DNA of 22,121 nt from Ruminococcaceae bacterium UBA1734 (GCA_002315765.1 DCIE01000007.1:35114-57234), one strand, 5' to 3'; counted from the first letter of the stretch, positions 8,086-16,223 are shown. The notes: generated by a model not told the origin, from the letters alone. Numbers and translations: made by a program.

Positions 8086-8889
8086 ATGAAAAAAATATTA
8101 TTTATCGGTGGCGATAAGAGAAGCATTACCGCTTTAAGAGAGGTCAAAAATCGGGGCTATTTTGCCCAAAGCAGGGGACTTATCGAAAACAGCAAGGAGA
8201 AAATTGAAGATTATGATGTTTTAGTTTTGCCTGTTCCCTCCACAAAAGACAAAAAAACTGTTTACTGCCCCTTAACTGACGATATAATTACCCTTGACGA
8301 AATAAGAAATAAAGGACAAAACAAACTGATTTTAAGTTGCGGGTACAGTTTTGATGGATTAAATAACATTGATTTTCTAACCCTTGACGGATATTCTTAT
8401 CTTAATGCGGTTCCCACTGCCGAAGGAGCTATTGCGTTTGCTATCGAAAATACACCCTTTACCATTTGGAAATCAAGGGTGCTTATTATAGGCAACGGCA
8501 GAGTATCAAAGATTTTATCAAGCCGACTTTCGTCATTTGGCTGCGATATAACCGTCAGTGCAAGGAAAGAGTCCGATTTTGCCTTGCTTGAGGCTTTAGA
8601 TATCCCATATATTCATACTTCCCAAGTTGTAAACCGCATAGATGACTTTGATATTATTTTTAACACGGTTGACCTTAATATATTTGAAAATCCAAACGCT
8701 TTAAAAGATAAGCTTCTCATTGACCTGTCAACTCTCGGTTGTATGGATTATAAGGCTTTAAAAAATTCAAGTATTAAGGCGTATAAACTTCCGGGAATAC
8801 CGGGGAAAATCGCACCTGAAACAGCCGGAAAAATATTGGCATCAACCGTAATAAAGCTTGCTACCAAAGATAAAGGGGATATTATATGA
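8086..8889 (+). CDS. dpaA: Dipicolinate synthase subunit A
   Basis: One of two subunits converting dihydroxytetrahydrodipicolinate to dipicolinic acid, the calcium-chelating compound of spore cores (spoVFA in Bacillus). Seen: the N-terminal ILFIGGDKRSITALREV, and a second Rossmann-type nucleotide loop LIIGNGRVSKILSSRL near residue 140, typical of the family. Length is 267 residues. The frame is open back to an ATG at 8020, but AGGTG (8076-8080) sits 5 bases before the ATG at 8086, and the family begins MKKxLFIGGD, so I take 8086. The stop overlaps the dpaB start (ATGA). It implies a spore-forming host, and expression is probably limited to the mother cell. Confidence 0.93.
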   Translation: MKKILFIGGDKRSITALREVKNRGYFAQSRGLIENSKEKIEDYDVLVLPVPSTKDKKTVYCPLTDDIITLDEIRNKGQNKLILSCGYSFDGLNNIDFLTLDGYSYLNAVPTAEGAIAFAIENTPFTIWKSRVLIIGNGRVSKILSSRLSSFGCDITVSARKESDFALLEALDIPYIHTSQVVNRIDDFDIIFNTVDLNIFENPNALKDKLLIDLSTLGCMDYKALKNSSIKAYKLPGIPGKIAPETAGKILASTVIKLATKDKGDII

Positions 8890-9458
8890 AAAATATAACT
8901 TTAGGGTATGCATTTTGCGGTTCTTTTTGTACAATAAATAAGTCTTTGGAGGTTTTAAGAGAACTGGCAAAGCTTGATATAAATATTATTCCCATTATGT
9001 CGGAAATAGTTTACTCTACCGATACAAGATTTATAAAATCAGCGGAATTAAAGGAAGAAGTTTCAAAGCTTTGCAAAAATCCGATTATTCATACCGTTGT
9101 TGAGGCTGAGCCTATCGGTCCTAAAAGACTGTTAGACGCCTTGGTTGTAGCACCCATGACGGGAAATACTATTGCCAAAACTGCCCTTGGTGTTACCGAC
9201 TCATCGGTTACAATGGCAATTAAAGCACACCTTAGAAACGAAAATCCCGTGATTTTAGGGATAGCCACAAATGATGCTCTGGGAACAAGTGCCAAGAATA
9301 TCGGACTCCTTCATAATCAAAAGAACATTTACTTTGTACCGTATTCTCAAGACGACCCGCAGGGCAAACACAATTCTCTTGTTTGCGACTTTTCCCTTAT
9401 TCCCGAAACGGTGGAAATGGCACTGAAGGGTGAACAAATACAGCCTATAATGAGATAA
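8886..9458 (+). CDS. dpaB: Dipicolinate synthase subunit B (flavoprotein family)
   Basis: The second dipicolinate synthase subunit (spoVFB), a member of the flavoprotein/decarboxylase-like fold. Seen: the N-terminal LGYAFCGSFCTINKSLE, the DALVVAPMTGNTIAKTALGVTDSSVTMA region typical of this fold, and VILGIATNDALGTSAKNI. Length is 190 residues, normal for DpaB. It overlaps dpaA by 4 bases, so the subunits are probably made in step. Unlike in Bacillus, no asd, dapG or dapA follows. The gene ends 3 bases before a two-way terminator and converges on a phosphatase gene. Confidence 0.93.
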   Translation: MKNITLGYAFCGSFCTINKSLEVLRELAKLDINIIPIMSEIVYSTDTRFIKSAELKEEVSKLCKNPIIHTVVEAEPIGPKRLLDALVVAPMTGNTIAKTALGVTDSSVTMAIKAHLRNENPVILGIATNDALGTSAKNIGLLHNQKNIYFVPYSQDDPQGKHNSLVCDFSLIPETVEMALKGEQIQPIMR

Positions 9459-9495
9459 AAAACAGCCTCCTTTAACAAGGAGGTTGTAATATTTT
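9456..9495. terminator. Two-way terminator between dpaB and the HAD phosphatase gene
   Basis: CCTCCTT (9466-9472) pairs with AAGGAGG (9477-9483) around the loop TAAC, and four further pairs extend the stem to 9462-9487. On the + strand it is followed by TAATATTTTTATT. On the - strand it is followed by six T (the A-run at 9457-9462). The right arm and loop lie inside the last codons and stop of the converging HAD gene. Confidence 0.8.
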
Positions 9496-10161
9496 TATTA
9501 GGTCGGTTATTTTGTTTATTTCGTATGTAACGGGATATTTAAGTTCTTGAGAAAATTCATTAAAAAAGCAAATATCAAGTCCCGAATTTAAAGCACCTAA
9601 AACATCCGAACTTTGGGAATCGCCGATAACAAGGATTTTGCTTTTGTCTTTTTCATCACATTTTGAAATGACATAGTCAAAATATTCTTTATTCGGCTTG
9701 CTTGTTTTGGCATCCTCCGAGACACAAACAAGGTCAAAGAATTTGTCGATGCCGGATTCCTTTATTCTTCGGTGCTGTGTTTTCGATACACCGTTAGTGG
9801 TGGCGCAAAGGAAGTAGCCCATTTTTTTAAGAGCATCTAAGGTCTCCCACGCACCGTCAATTAAAAAATGAAGCTTTGCAAGTTCGCCGAAATAGTCGGT
9901 GGCTATTTTTGCCGTATCGGCAGTTTTACCGATTTTTTTCAAAAAGGCAATAAACCTGCTTTCAAAAATATCTTCCTTTTTAATTTCTTTGCGTTCGTAT
10001 TTTTCCCAAAAGGACAAATTAATCTCGGAATAAATTTCAGCCTCGTCCTGGGTTATGGGAACTCCGTTTTTTAAAAAAGTAGCCTTTACTGCCGCATTTT
10101 CTGCTTTTAAAAAGTTAAAAATCGTTCCGTCAAGGTCAATGAAAAGAGTGGTGTATTTCAT
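9472..10161 (-). CDS. HAD-family phosphatase, YjjG/YfnB-like nucleotidase
   Basis: A haloacid dehalogenase-fold hydrolase of 229 residues. Seen: motif I DLDGT (D9 nucleophile, D11 acid/base), a helical cap (residues 15-90), motif II ATTNG, motif III lysine in SKPNKEYF, and motif IV VIGDSQSSDV. The cap and the phrase ISTTNGV/SKPxxEYFDY resemble the YjjG/YfnB pyrimidine 5'-nucleotidases that clean up non-canonical nucleotides. A phosphoglycolate phosphatase-like role cannot be excluded. It is the last gene of the five-gene - strand operon. Its start codon shares one base with the galU stop (TAATG), and its stop lies in a terminator stem. Confidence 0.82.
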   Translation of the reverse strand: MKYTTLFIDLDGTIFNFLKAENAAVKATFLKNGVPITQDEAEIYSEINLSFWEKYERKEIKKEDIFESRFIAFLKKIGKTADTAKIATDYFGELAKLHFLIDGAWETLDALKKMGYFLCATTNGVSKTQHRRIKESGIDKFFDLVCVSEDAKTSKPNKEYFDYVISKCDEKDKSKILVIGDSQSSDVLGALNSGLDICFFNEFSQELKYPVTYEINKITDLIKILQPPC

Positions 10162-11030
10162 TATAACTTCTTTGCCAAATCCTTTAAATATTCCCTTAAT
10201 TCATCTCGGATTTCGGGGTGGTTTAATCCCACTTCAATGTTGGCTTTCAACATACCGAATTTATTGCCCATATCGTATCTTGTGCCGGAAAACTCAATAC
10301 CCATCATTTTGCCTTTTCTTGCCAAAACCTTCATAGCATCGGTGAGTTGAAGTTCGTTTCCTGCACCGAGAGGTGTGTTTTCGAGTATTCCGAATATGGA
10401 ATTGTCAAGTACACATCTTCCTAATACCGAGAAATTAGAAAACTTTTCTTCAAGCTTCGGTTTTTCTATCATATCCGAAACATCGTAAAGCTTGTCGGCA
10501 ACCTCACTAACCTTAAGAGAACAGTATTTTACAACTAATTCGTCGGGAACGGGTTTAATTCCCACAACACTCTTGCCGTATTTTTCATAGGTTTCGCATA
10601 ATTCACCGATTGCCGGGATTTCCCCTACAATTACATCGTCGCCGTATAATACCGCAAAAGGCTCATCGCCCACAAATTCCTTTGCTCTTAAAACCGCATC
10701 GCCCAAGCCCCTTGTTTCTTTTTGGCGAATATAGTAGATGTTAGCAAGATTAGCAGGTTTAATAACCTCTTCAAGCATATCTGTTTTGCCCTTTAATTCC
10801 AGCATTTTTTCAAGCTCAATAGAGTGGTCAAAATGGTCCTCAATTACACCCTTGCCACGATTGGTAATGATAAGTATATCGGTAATACCAGCATTTACCG
10901 CTTCTTCAACTATATATTGAATAGCAGGTTTGTCTACTATAGGTAACATTTCCTTGGGTAGTGCTTTTGAGGCAGGTAATACTCTTGTTCCGAGACCTGC
11001 TGCCGGAATAATCGCCTTCTTGATTTTCAT
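10161..11030 (-). CDS. galU: UTP--glucose-1-phosphate uridylyltransferase
   Basis: Makes UDP-glucose from UTP and glucose-1-phosphate, feeding cell-wall and capsule glycans and glycolipids. Seen: the nucleotide-binding PAAGLGTRVLPASKALPKEMLPI (residues 10-32), the binding region of an uridylyltransferase with VDKPAIQYIVEEA, GLGDAVLRA, AVLYGDDV (metal-binding aspartates), and the conserved GAGNELQLTDA. At 289 residues it is the normal length. AGGAG stands about 7 bases before the ATG. It is separated by 27 bases from the upstream membrane-protein gene, so it is in the same transcription unit. Confidence 0.95.
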   Translation of the reverse strand: MKIKKAIIPAAGLGTRVLPASKALPKEMLPIVDKPAIQYIVEEAVNAGITDILIITNRGKGVIEDHFDHSIELEKMLELKGKTDMLEEVIKPANLANIYYIRQKETRGLGDAVLRAKEFVGDEPFAVLYGDDVIVGEIPAIGELCETYEKYGKSVVGIKPVPDELVVKYCSLKVSEVADKLYDVSDMIEKPKLEEKFSNFSVLGRCVLDNSIFGILENTPLGAGNELQLTDAMKVLARKGKMMGIEFSGTRYDMGNKFGMLKANIEVGLNHPEIRDELREYLKDLAKKL

Positions 11031-11057
11031 AAGGTTTCTCCTTTGAAATTATTATTA

Positions 11058-12014
11058 TTAAAGACCTGCTAAAGAAGCAATAATAGCAGGTAAATATCTT
11101 GTGGCAAAGACACCTAAAATAAAGAGAAGTAGGCTTGCTCCGCCTCTTTTTCTTGTGTCGAATTCTCTATCCTCGCTGTTTTCTTTGATGTCAACAACAG
11201 ATGATATTACATGTTTTTTGTAGAAATAATCTCCGAATATTCCCACAACAAACATTAAAACCAAATATAATAATCCGCTTACCATTGCCGAAAAGAAGAC
11301 GGCTTTGTTAAACAGTTGCATATTTTCCGAAACAAAAAGTGCAAGTGATGAATAATTTTCACTTACCTCGGTAGGTACAACATCTCTCATAGCGGAATAA
11401 AACGGTAAAACAAGTGCGTTAAGAGCTATGGTTAAGGCAGAAATAAATGTGCCTAATTTGTACATTTTTCTTGAAAGCATCCAAGCGCCCGGAAAGAAAA
11501 ATGCCAAAAGATTAAACGAAGCCTTTGAGCCGTCCCTCATTCTCGCAAATTTGGGTATAAATCTGTGGGTGTTGGAAAGTACAAACTCTTTAGCTTCTCC
11601 TGCCGTTACACCCTCACCTATGTCAAAATCTTCAGGCACACCGCCTAAAAAGTCAAAGGTCATTACCTTGCTTCCGAAGGGAATTCGGTTTTCCTCTCCG
11701 CAATTAGGACATTTTTTCTCGGATACGGGATACTGATTTGAGCAGTTAGGACATTTAATCATTACCGAACTATGGGTGGATTTAAAGGAATTGTTTTCAT
11801 CATTTTCCTTGTTTTCCGCCTTTTTCTCAACCGTTTCCTCCGGCTTATATTGATTTTCCGTGCCGTGGTCAGCCTCTAAGGCACAATGGCCTAAGTGATT
11901 ATAACAACTCCTGTGGTGCGGAGCGCCGCACTCAGGACAAAAAACTACATCGTCATCAGGAAAAAGATAAGCATTACAACAAGCACATTTTTTCCCTTCA
12001 ATACTAAAACTCAT
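11058..12014 (-). CDS. RING-like/zinc-ribbon membrane protein (DUF2628-like)
   Basis: A 318-residue protein with two predicted zinc-binding modules followed by membrane segments. The N-terminus fits a prokaryotic RING-finger family 1 cross-brace: C10-x2-C13, C26-x2-C29, H34-x2-C37, C44. After a charged linker (about 50-80), a zinc ribbon CPNC-x10-CPNC lies near residues 88-104. The remainder has about four hydrophobic segments (around FNLLAFFFPGAWML, FISALTIALNALVLPF, MVSGLLYLVLMFVVGIF and LLLFILGVFATRYLP) like DUF2628 proteins. The function is unknown. A cytoplasmic zinc head on a membrane anchor suggests protein or nucleic-acid contact (inference). It overlaps the NUDIX gene by 4 bases and precedes galU. 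Confidence 0.8.
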   Translation of the reverse strand: MSFSIEGKKCACCNAYLFPDDDVVFCPECGAPHHRSCYNHLGHCALEADHGTENQYKPEETVEKKAENKENDENNSFKSTHSSVMIKCPNCSNQYPVSEKKCPNCGEENRIPFGSKVMTFDFLGGVPEDFDIGEGVTAGEAKEFVLSNTHRFIPKFARMRDGSKASFNLLAFFFPGAWMLSRKMYKLGTFISALTIALNALVLPFYSAMRDVVPTEVSENYSSLALFVSENMQLFNKAVFFSAMVSGLLYLVLMFVVGIFGDYFYKKHVISSVVDIKENSEDREFDTRKRGGASLLLFILGVFATRYLPAIIASLAGL

Positions 12015-12535
12015 AAAAGTGAACCTCTGAAATCATCAATTTTTTCAAAAATGCTGTCAAAATATTCAGCACCGTAATTGTGAAAGTCTCCCGACTCAAT
12101 CATATTGCATAATTCTTCCATAGTTACCCATTTTGCGGATGCAACTTCGCTTTCCTGTAATATCAGTTTTTCGGCAGGGGTATCAATACATATTGCCCAT
12201 ACATCTAAAAAGGAGTTCTTTCTTTTAATTCGGATTAGTTTAAATAAGTTCTCCTTGTTTGATTTTATGCCAAGTTCTTCAAAAAGCTCTCGCTTTGCGG
12301 CACAAAAAGAATTTTCTCCCGCAATAGCGGCTCCTCCTGTTGCGGCCCATTCTCCCGGCATAAGTTTTTTATTGTCCGCCCTTCTTTGAATAAGTATTTT
12401 ACCCATACTTGATACTATCCAAATATGCACAACAAGATGGTATTCGCCGGATTTTAAAGAATCTCTGCCTCTAAGCACCGTTCTTCCCGTATTTTTTCCC
12501 GAAGAATTAAGTACATCCCATTTCTCAACATCCAT
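12011..12535 (-). CDS. NUDIX hydrolase
   Basis: A 174-residue hydrolase of nucleoside-diphosphate-linked compounds. The NUDIX box is perfect at residues 68-90: G68-x5-E74-x7-R82-E83-L84-x-E86-E87-L88-G89-I90. The N-terminal MDVEKWDVLNSSGKNTG and EYHLVVHIWI are typical of the isopentenyl-diphosphate isomerase-like/YfcD group of NUDIX proteins, whose substrates are often unknown. The frame is open up to 12619, but that extension lies inside the neighbouring gene and lacks family similarity, so I take the ATG at 12535. It overlaps the upstream gene by 11 bases. No strong ribosome binding site is visible, which suggests coupled translation. Confidence 0.88.
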   Translation of the reverse strand: MDVEKWDVLNSSGKNTGRTVLRGRDSLKSGEYHLVVHIWIVSSMGKILIQRRADNKKLMPGEWAATGGAAIAGENSFCAAKRELFEELGIKSNKENLFKLIRIKRKNSFLDVWAICIDTPAEKLILQESEVASAKWVTMEELCNMIESGDFHNYGAEYFDSIFEKIDDFRGSLL

Positions 12536-13199
12536 CTGTCTTTTTTGCAACCTCGCCTTGCTTTTTGTAGATGCTGTTTTCGGGAATATATCCTCTGACC
12601 ATCGAAAGGGGATAGACATTAGTGTGTTTGCCGATTATTGTGCCGGGATTCATTACACTGCCACAGCCAACCTCAACATAATCTCCTAAAAATGCACCGA
12701 TTTTTTTAATACCCGTTTCAATCACATTATCGCCTACACGGATTTTTACAAGGGTTTTATCCGACTTTACATTTGAGGTAATGGAACCTGCACCCATGTG
12801 GGACCTATAACCCAAAATAGAATCACCGACATAACTATAGTGAGGAACCTGGACATTATCAAAAATAATAACATTTTTAATTTCGGTGGAATTCCCCACA
12901 ACACAGTCGTTGCCGATAAAAGCGCTTCCCCTAATGAAAGCACAATGTCTTACCTGGGTATTTTCTCCTATTATACAAGGTCCGGTGATTAAAGCGGTAG
13001 GGGCAACGGTGGCTGATTTGGCAATATAAATATTGTCCCCTTTATCTTCGTATAGGTCCTTGCTTAATGTTTTTCCGTATTCGATAATAAATTCCTTAAT
13101 ATGGGGCAACACTTGGAAGGGATACTTGTATTTGGCGAGAAGCGATGCCGCATTTGTGTGTTCCAAGGAATACAAACTGTTTATTTCAATTTCTTTCAT
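12525..13199 (-). CDS. Left-handed beta-helix protein, GlmU acyltransferase-like
   Basis: A 224-residue protein rich in hexapeptide repeats (IAKSATVAPTALITGPCIIGENTQ and similar, residues 55-200), the hallmark of the left-handed beta-helix acyltransferase/nucleotidyltransferase C-terminal fold. Clostridial relatives are usually annotated as UDP-N-acetylglucosamine pyrophosphorylase-related because they resemble the GlmU C-terminal half. There is no N-terminal pyrophosphorylase domain (no GTRM loop), so any activity is likely acetyl or acyl transfer, or binding. The frame extends to 13250, but GGAGA sits about 6 bases before the ATG at 13199, and the -10 of the promoter would fall inside a longer gene. 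It is the first gene of the operon. Confidence 0.8.
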   Translation of the reverse strand: MKEIEINSLYSLEHTNAASLLAKYKYPFQVLPHIKEFIIEYGKTLSKDLYEDKGDNIYIAKSATVAPTALITGPCIIGENTQVRHCAFIRGSAFIGNDCVVGNSTEIKNVIIFDNVQVPHYSYVGDSILGYRSHMGAGSITSNVKSDKTLVKIRVGDNVIETGIKKIGAFLGDYVEVGCGSVMNPGTIIGKHTNVYPLSMVRGYIPENSIYKKQGEVAKKTDGC

Positions 13200-13240
13200 A
13201 TCTGTCTCCAAAAGATTTAATATTGAGTATATACAATCAT

Positions 13241-13269
13241 AGTATAACAAATATTTTCCTTTTTTTCAA
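13241..13269 (-). promoter_or_regulatory. Sigma-A promoter of the beta-helix/NUDIX/galU/HAD operon
   Basis: Read on the - strand: TTGAAA (13269-13264), a 17-base spacer and TATACT (13246-13241), about 45 bases before the start codon at 13199. It stands back to back with the SRP RNA promoter, 17 bases away. Confidence 0.75.
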
Positions 13270-13286
13270 TATTTTATATTTTTCTA

Positions 13287-13315
13287 TTGTAAAATTTAAG
13301 GTTTTGTATTATAAT
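13287..13315 (+). promoter_or_regulatory. Sigma-A promoter of the SRP RNA (and dnaX)
   Basis: TTGTAA (13287-13292), exactly 17 bases, then a consensus TATAAT (13310-13315). The expected start point near 13322 is a few bases before the 5' arm of the SRP RNA. Confidence 0.8.
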
Positions 13316-13325
13316 ACTATTTACA

Positions 13326-13468
13326 AACTGTATATTGAGCCGTGCGAATGGACGGGTCCTGTACGACGGAGGGCTGTGAACCATGTCAGGCGGGGAACCG
13401 AGCAGCATTAAGCGGTACTTTCCGTGCGTTCAGTAAATCGGTTCATTCGTGCGGCCCAGTGTACAGTT
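13326..13468 (+). ncRNA. ffs: Signal recognition particle RNA
   Basis: The RNA core of the SRP, which binds Ffh and targets ribosomes to the membrane. The conserved domain IV tip is visible: GTCAGGC, the GGAA tetraloop (GGGGAACC) and GAGCAGC between about 13384 and 13406. The ends pair as one long rod: AACTGTA (13326-13332) with TACAGTT (13462-13468), GCCG with CGGC, and GCGAATG with CATTCGT. At about 143 nt it is longer than the 4.5S form and shorter than the Bacillus 6S form with its Alu domain. TTATTTTTT follows directly, so the terminal stem could double as a terminator. The mature ends are estimated from pairing. Confidence 0.88.
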
Positions 13469-13488
13469 ATTTTTTCGGAGGTGAAGCC

Positions 13489-15075
13489 GTGGCTTATCAG
13501 GCATTATATCGAAAATACCGTCCTACTGTTTTTTCTGATGTTTACGGACAGGAACATATCACCGATACATTAAAGTCGGAACTCGGCACCGGTAAAACCG
13601 TTCATGCCTATCTTTTTACCGGAACAAGAGGTACGGGCAAAACCACCTGTGCAAAAATTCTCGCCAAGGCGATTAACTGTCTGAATCCTCAAAACGGCGA
13701 CCCTTGCGGAGAATGTGAAATGTGCCGTAGCATCGCCGAGGATAAGGTAACGGACATTTGCGAAATAGATGCCGCTTCAAATAACGGTGTTGACGATATT
13801 CGTACCCTTAGAGAACAGGTTAATTTTACGCCTACTTCGGCAAAATACAGGGTTTATATTATAGATGAGGTCCATATGCTTTCTCAAAGTGCGTTTAATG
13901 CACTTTTAAAAACATTGGAGGAGCCTCCTGCCCATGTTGTGTTTATTCTTGCCACCACCGAGGTGCATAAACTTCCCGCTACAATTCTTTCTCGGTGTCA
14001 GCGATTTGATTTTAGGCGTATTGACCCCGAAAAAATTGTTGCAAGGCTTAAATATATTGCCGAAAAAGAGGGCTTCACGGTTTCCGATGATGCCGCAAAG
14101 CTTATTGCCGCTACGGCTGACGGCGGAATGAGAGATGCCGTTTCCACACTTGACCTTTGTGCTTCGGTATCAAAGGATATTACCGAAGATACGGTTATGA
14201 ATGTATGTGCTATGGCAGGAGAGGAATATTTAATAAACCTTGCCGACTGCATACACGACAGAAACGCAAAAGACGCACTGATGCTTTTAGATAAGCTTCA
14301 TAATTCCTCGGTTGATATGCAACGACTTTTATCCGAGCTTACGAGTCATTATAGGGATTTAATGATTTGTAAAACCGTTAATGATGATAACCTGCCCATA
14401 GTTTGTTCCACAAAGAAATTGGAAATGATTAAAAATCAGGCACAAAAGTATGATTTAAGGGAGATACTTTCCATACTCGAGTCCTTGCAAAACACGGCAG
14501 GAAAAATGCAAAGCGGAAACCGCCGTACCGAAATGGAAATGTTGATAATAAGGCTTTGTAATCCTTTGCTCGGCAATGACCTTGCCTCCCTTGAGGCAAG
14601 AATAGCAAGTCTCGAGTCGGGAAACCTTGTGGGCATACAAAAGAAAGCATCAAAGCCGAAACCTGCAAATAACGAAACGGAAGAATCAAAGGAAGAAATT
14701 CCTTATTTCGAGCCTCCTGCCGAGGAAGAAAATGAGGAAACCGAAAGTATTGCAACCATACCTGACGGAGTCTTGAACACCTGGGAGGATATTTTAAAAA
14801 TTCTCACCACAACCTGTCCGCTGATAGCCGGAATGCTTAGAGGCTCAAAGGCTTATATTGAGGGCGAACGGCTTTTAATTGACACGGAAAATCAGCAGTT
14901 CCGTTCCCTTATTAACGGACAAAACCCCATATACCGTGAAGCAATAAGAAAAGCGGCGTGTAGCGTTTTGGGTAAGACTTATAAGTTAGGTCCTTATAGA
15001 AATAAACCCGAAAAAACGGCCGGAACAGACCCGCTTTCGGCTTTTGAAGAAAAACTAAAAAATTTAGAAAAATAG
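13489..15075 (+). CDS. dnaX: DNA polymerase III subunit gamma/tau
   Basis: Clamp-loader ATPase and organiser of the replicase. Seen: MAYQALYRKYRPTVFSDVYGQ, Walker A GTRGTGKTT (45-53), the four-cysteine zinc site C64, C73, C76, C79, Walker B/DEVH box (126-129, IIDEVHML), then LEEPPAHVVFILATTE and the arginine-finger region ILSRCQRFDF. An acidic linker lies near 400-430 and a tau-like C-terminal domain follows. It has 528 residues. The frame stays open upstream through the SRP RNA to 13342, but GGAGGT (13477-13482) lies 6 bases before the GTG at 13489 and the family sequence begins there. I found no A-AAA-AAG slippery site for a separate gamma form. Confidence 0.95.
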   Translation: MAYQALYRKYRPTVFSDVYGQEHITDTLKSELGTGKTVHAYLFTGTRGTGKTTCAKILAKAINCLNPQNGDPCGECEMCRSIAEDKVTDICEIDAASNNGVDDIRTLREQVNFTPTSAKYRVYIIDEVHMLSQSAFNALLKTLEEPPAHVVFILATTEVHKLPATILSRCQRFDFRRIDPEKIVARLKYIAEKEGFTVSDDAAKLIAATADGGMRDAVSTLDLCASVSKDITEDTVMNVCAMAGEEYLINLADCIHDRNAKDALMLLDKLHNSSVDMQRLLSELTSHYRDLMICKTVNDDNLPIVCSTKKLEMIKNQAQKYDLREILSILESLQNTAGKMQSGNRRTEMEMLIIRLCNPLLGNDLASLEARIASLESGNLVGIQKKASKPKPANNETEESKEEIPYFEPPAEEENEETESIATIPDGVLNTWEDILKILTTTCPLIAGMLRGSKAYIEGERLLIDTENQQFRSLINGQNPIYREAIRKAACSVLGKTYKLGPYRNKPEKTAGTDPLSAFEEKLKNLEK

Positions 15076-15085
15076 GAGAATATTT

Positions 15086-15427
15086 ATGAAGGTAAGAATA
15101 CCCAATTCCGGTGGCCCGGGAAATATGAATCAAATGATTAAACAGGCTCAAAAAATGCAGGAGGATATGACGGTTTTACAAGAGGACCTTGAAAATCGTG
15201 AATATCAAGCCACTTCAGGGGGTGGAGCCGTAACAGTAACAGTCAGCGGTAAGCACCTTATTAAATCAATTAAAATCAACCCCGAAATTATCGACCCCGA
15301 TGATGCCGAAATGATTGAAGATTTAGTAACTGTTGCCGTAAACGAGGCAATAGAACAGGCTATAAAAACATCAGAGGAAGAAATGGGCGCTGTTACAGGC
15401 GGACTTAATATTCCGGGACTGTTCTGA
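15086..15427 (+). CDS. Nucleoid-associated protein of the YbaB/EbfC family
   Basis: A 113-residue DNA-binding protein that forms tweezer-like dimers on the nucleoid and is commonly found between dnaX and recR. Seen: the glycine-rich start KVRIPNSGGPGNMNQMIKQAQKMQEDM, the coiled-coil helix, the beta strand GGGAVTVTVSGKHLIKSIKI, DPDDAEMIEDLVTVAVNEAIEQA and the C-terminal GLNIPGLF. TAGGAG precedes the ATG by about 7 bases. Its stop shares one base with the recR start, so the two are co-translated. Confidence 0.93.
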   Translation: MKVRIPNSGGPGNMNQMIKQAQKMQEDMTVLQEDLENREYQATSGGGAVTVTVSGKHLIKSIKINPEIIDPDDAEMIEDLVTVAVNEAIEQAIKTSEEEMGAVTGGLNIPGLF

Positions 15428-16026
15428 TGAATTACAATATCGTTCCTTTAAATGAACTTGTAAATCAGTTTTCCCGTTTGCCCGGCATAGGTAGAAAAAC
15501 GGCACAAAGATTAGCACTTTGCATTTTAGAGCAACCTGCCGATTATGCCGAAAATTTTGCCAAAGCCATTGTTGACGCAAAGGAAAAGATACATTTTTGC
15601 AAATGCTGTCAGGCTCTTACAGACCTTGATGTTTGTCAAATCTGCGATAACCCTGCAAGAGACCATTCTGTTATTTGTGTGGTTGAGGACCCGAGGGATG
15701 TTATGGCGTTTGAGAGAATGAGGGAGTTTTCGGGAGTATATCATGTTTTACACGGAGTTATTTCTCCTCTTGACGGTGTTACACCCGATAAACTGAAAAT
15801 CAAAGAACTTATGGAAAGGCTTTCAAACGGTGAGGTCAAGGAAATAATAATGGCAACTAACCCAACAGTTGAGGGTGAGGCTACCGCAAGTTATATTTCA
15901 AGACTTGTAAAGCCTATGGGTATTAAGGTAACCCGTCTTGCATACGGTATTCCGGTAGGCGGAGACCTTGAATATGCCGATGAATTTACCCTTGCAAAAT
16001 CTTTGGAAGGACGAAACGAAATATAA
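15427..16026 (+). CDS. recR: Recombination mediator RecR
   Basis: Works with RecO and RecF to load RecA on gapped DNA. Seen: the N-terminal helix-hairpin-helix LPGIGRKTAQRLAL (18-31), the four-cysteine zinc finger C58, C61, C70, C73, the Toprim domain beginning VICVVEDPRDVMAFERM, EIIMATNPTVEGEATASYI, and the Walker-like C-terminal LAYGIPVGGDLEYADEFTL. At 199 residues it is the standard length. It overlaps the gene before it by one base and the DUF896 gene after it by one base. Confidence 0.97.
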   Translation: MNYNIVPLNELVNQFSRLPGIGRKTAQRLALCILEQPADYAENFAKAIVDAKEKIHFCKCCQALTDLDVCQICDNPARDHSVICVVEDPRDVMAFERMREFSGVYHVLHGVISPLDGVTPDKLKIKELMERLSNGEVKEIIMATNPTVEGEATASYISRLVKPMGIKVTRLAYGIPVGGDLEYADEFTLAKSLEGRNEI

Positions 16027-16223
16027 TGGAACAAAAGAAAATTGATAGAATAAACGAACTTGCCAGAAAGCAAAAAAGCGAAGGCTTAACCGATGAAGAA
16101 AAGGAAGAACAGTTTGTACTTCGCCGAGAGTATATTGACAGCTTTAAGGCAAGTCTTGTAAATCAGCTTAACAGTATTTATGTGGTTGACGAAAAAGGAA
16201 ACAAGAAAAAATTAGTTCAGTAA
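16026..16223 (+). CDS. DUF896 family small protein (YnzC-like)
   Basis: A 65-residue, highly charged helical protein. KKIDRINELARKQKSEGLTDEEKEEQ-x-LRREYIDSFKASL matches the DUF896 family, to which Bacillus YnzC belongs. Bacillus YneA-YneB-YnzC are in an SOS operon, but the role of the family is not established. Its start overlaps the recR stop (TAATG), so it is the last gene of the dnaX operon. Its position next to recR is compatible with a DNA-repair link, which is inference only. A hairpin terminator follows 7 bases later. Confidence 0.85.
   Translation: MEQKKIDRINELARKQKSEGLTDEEKEEQFVLRREYIDSFKASLVNQLNSIYVVDEKGNKKKLVQ

Noticed and set aside
12536..12619. Longer NUDIX protein starting at 12619
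   Set aside because: The extension overlaps the beta-helix gene in another frame; the family start is MDVEKWDVL at 12535.
13342..13488. N-terminal extension of dnaX
   Set aside because: It lies inside the SRP RNA, has no family similarity, and a GTG with GGAGGT follows at 13489.
13489..15075. Programmed frameshift in dnaX giving a gamma subunit
   Set aside because: I found no A-AAA-AAG-type slippery run in the region where it would be expected.
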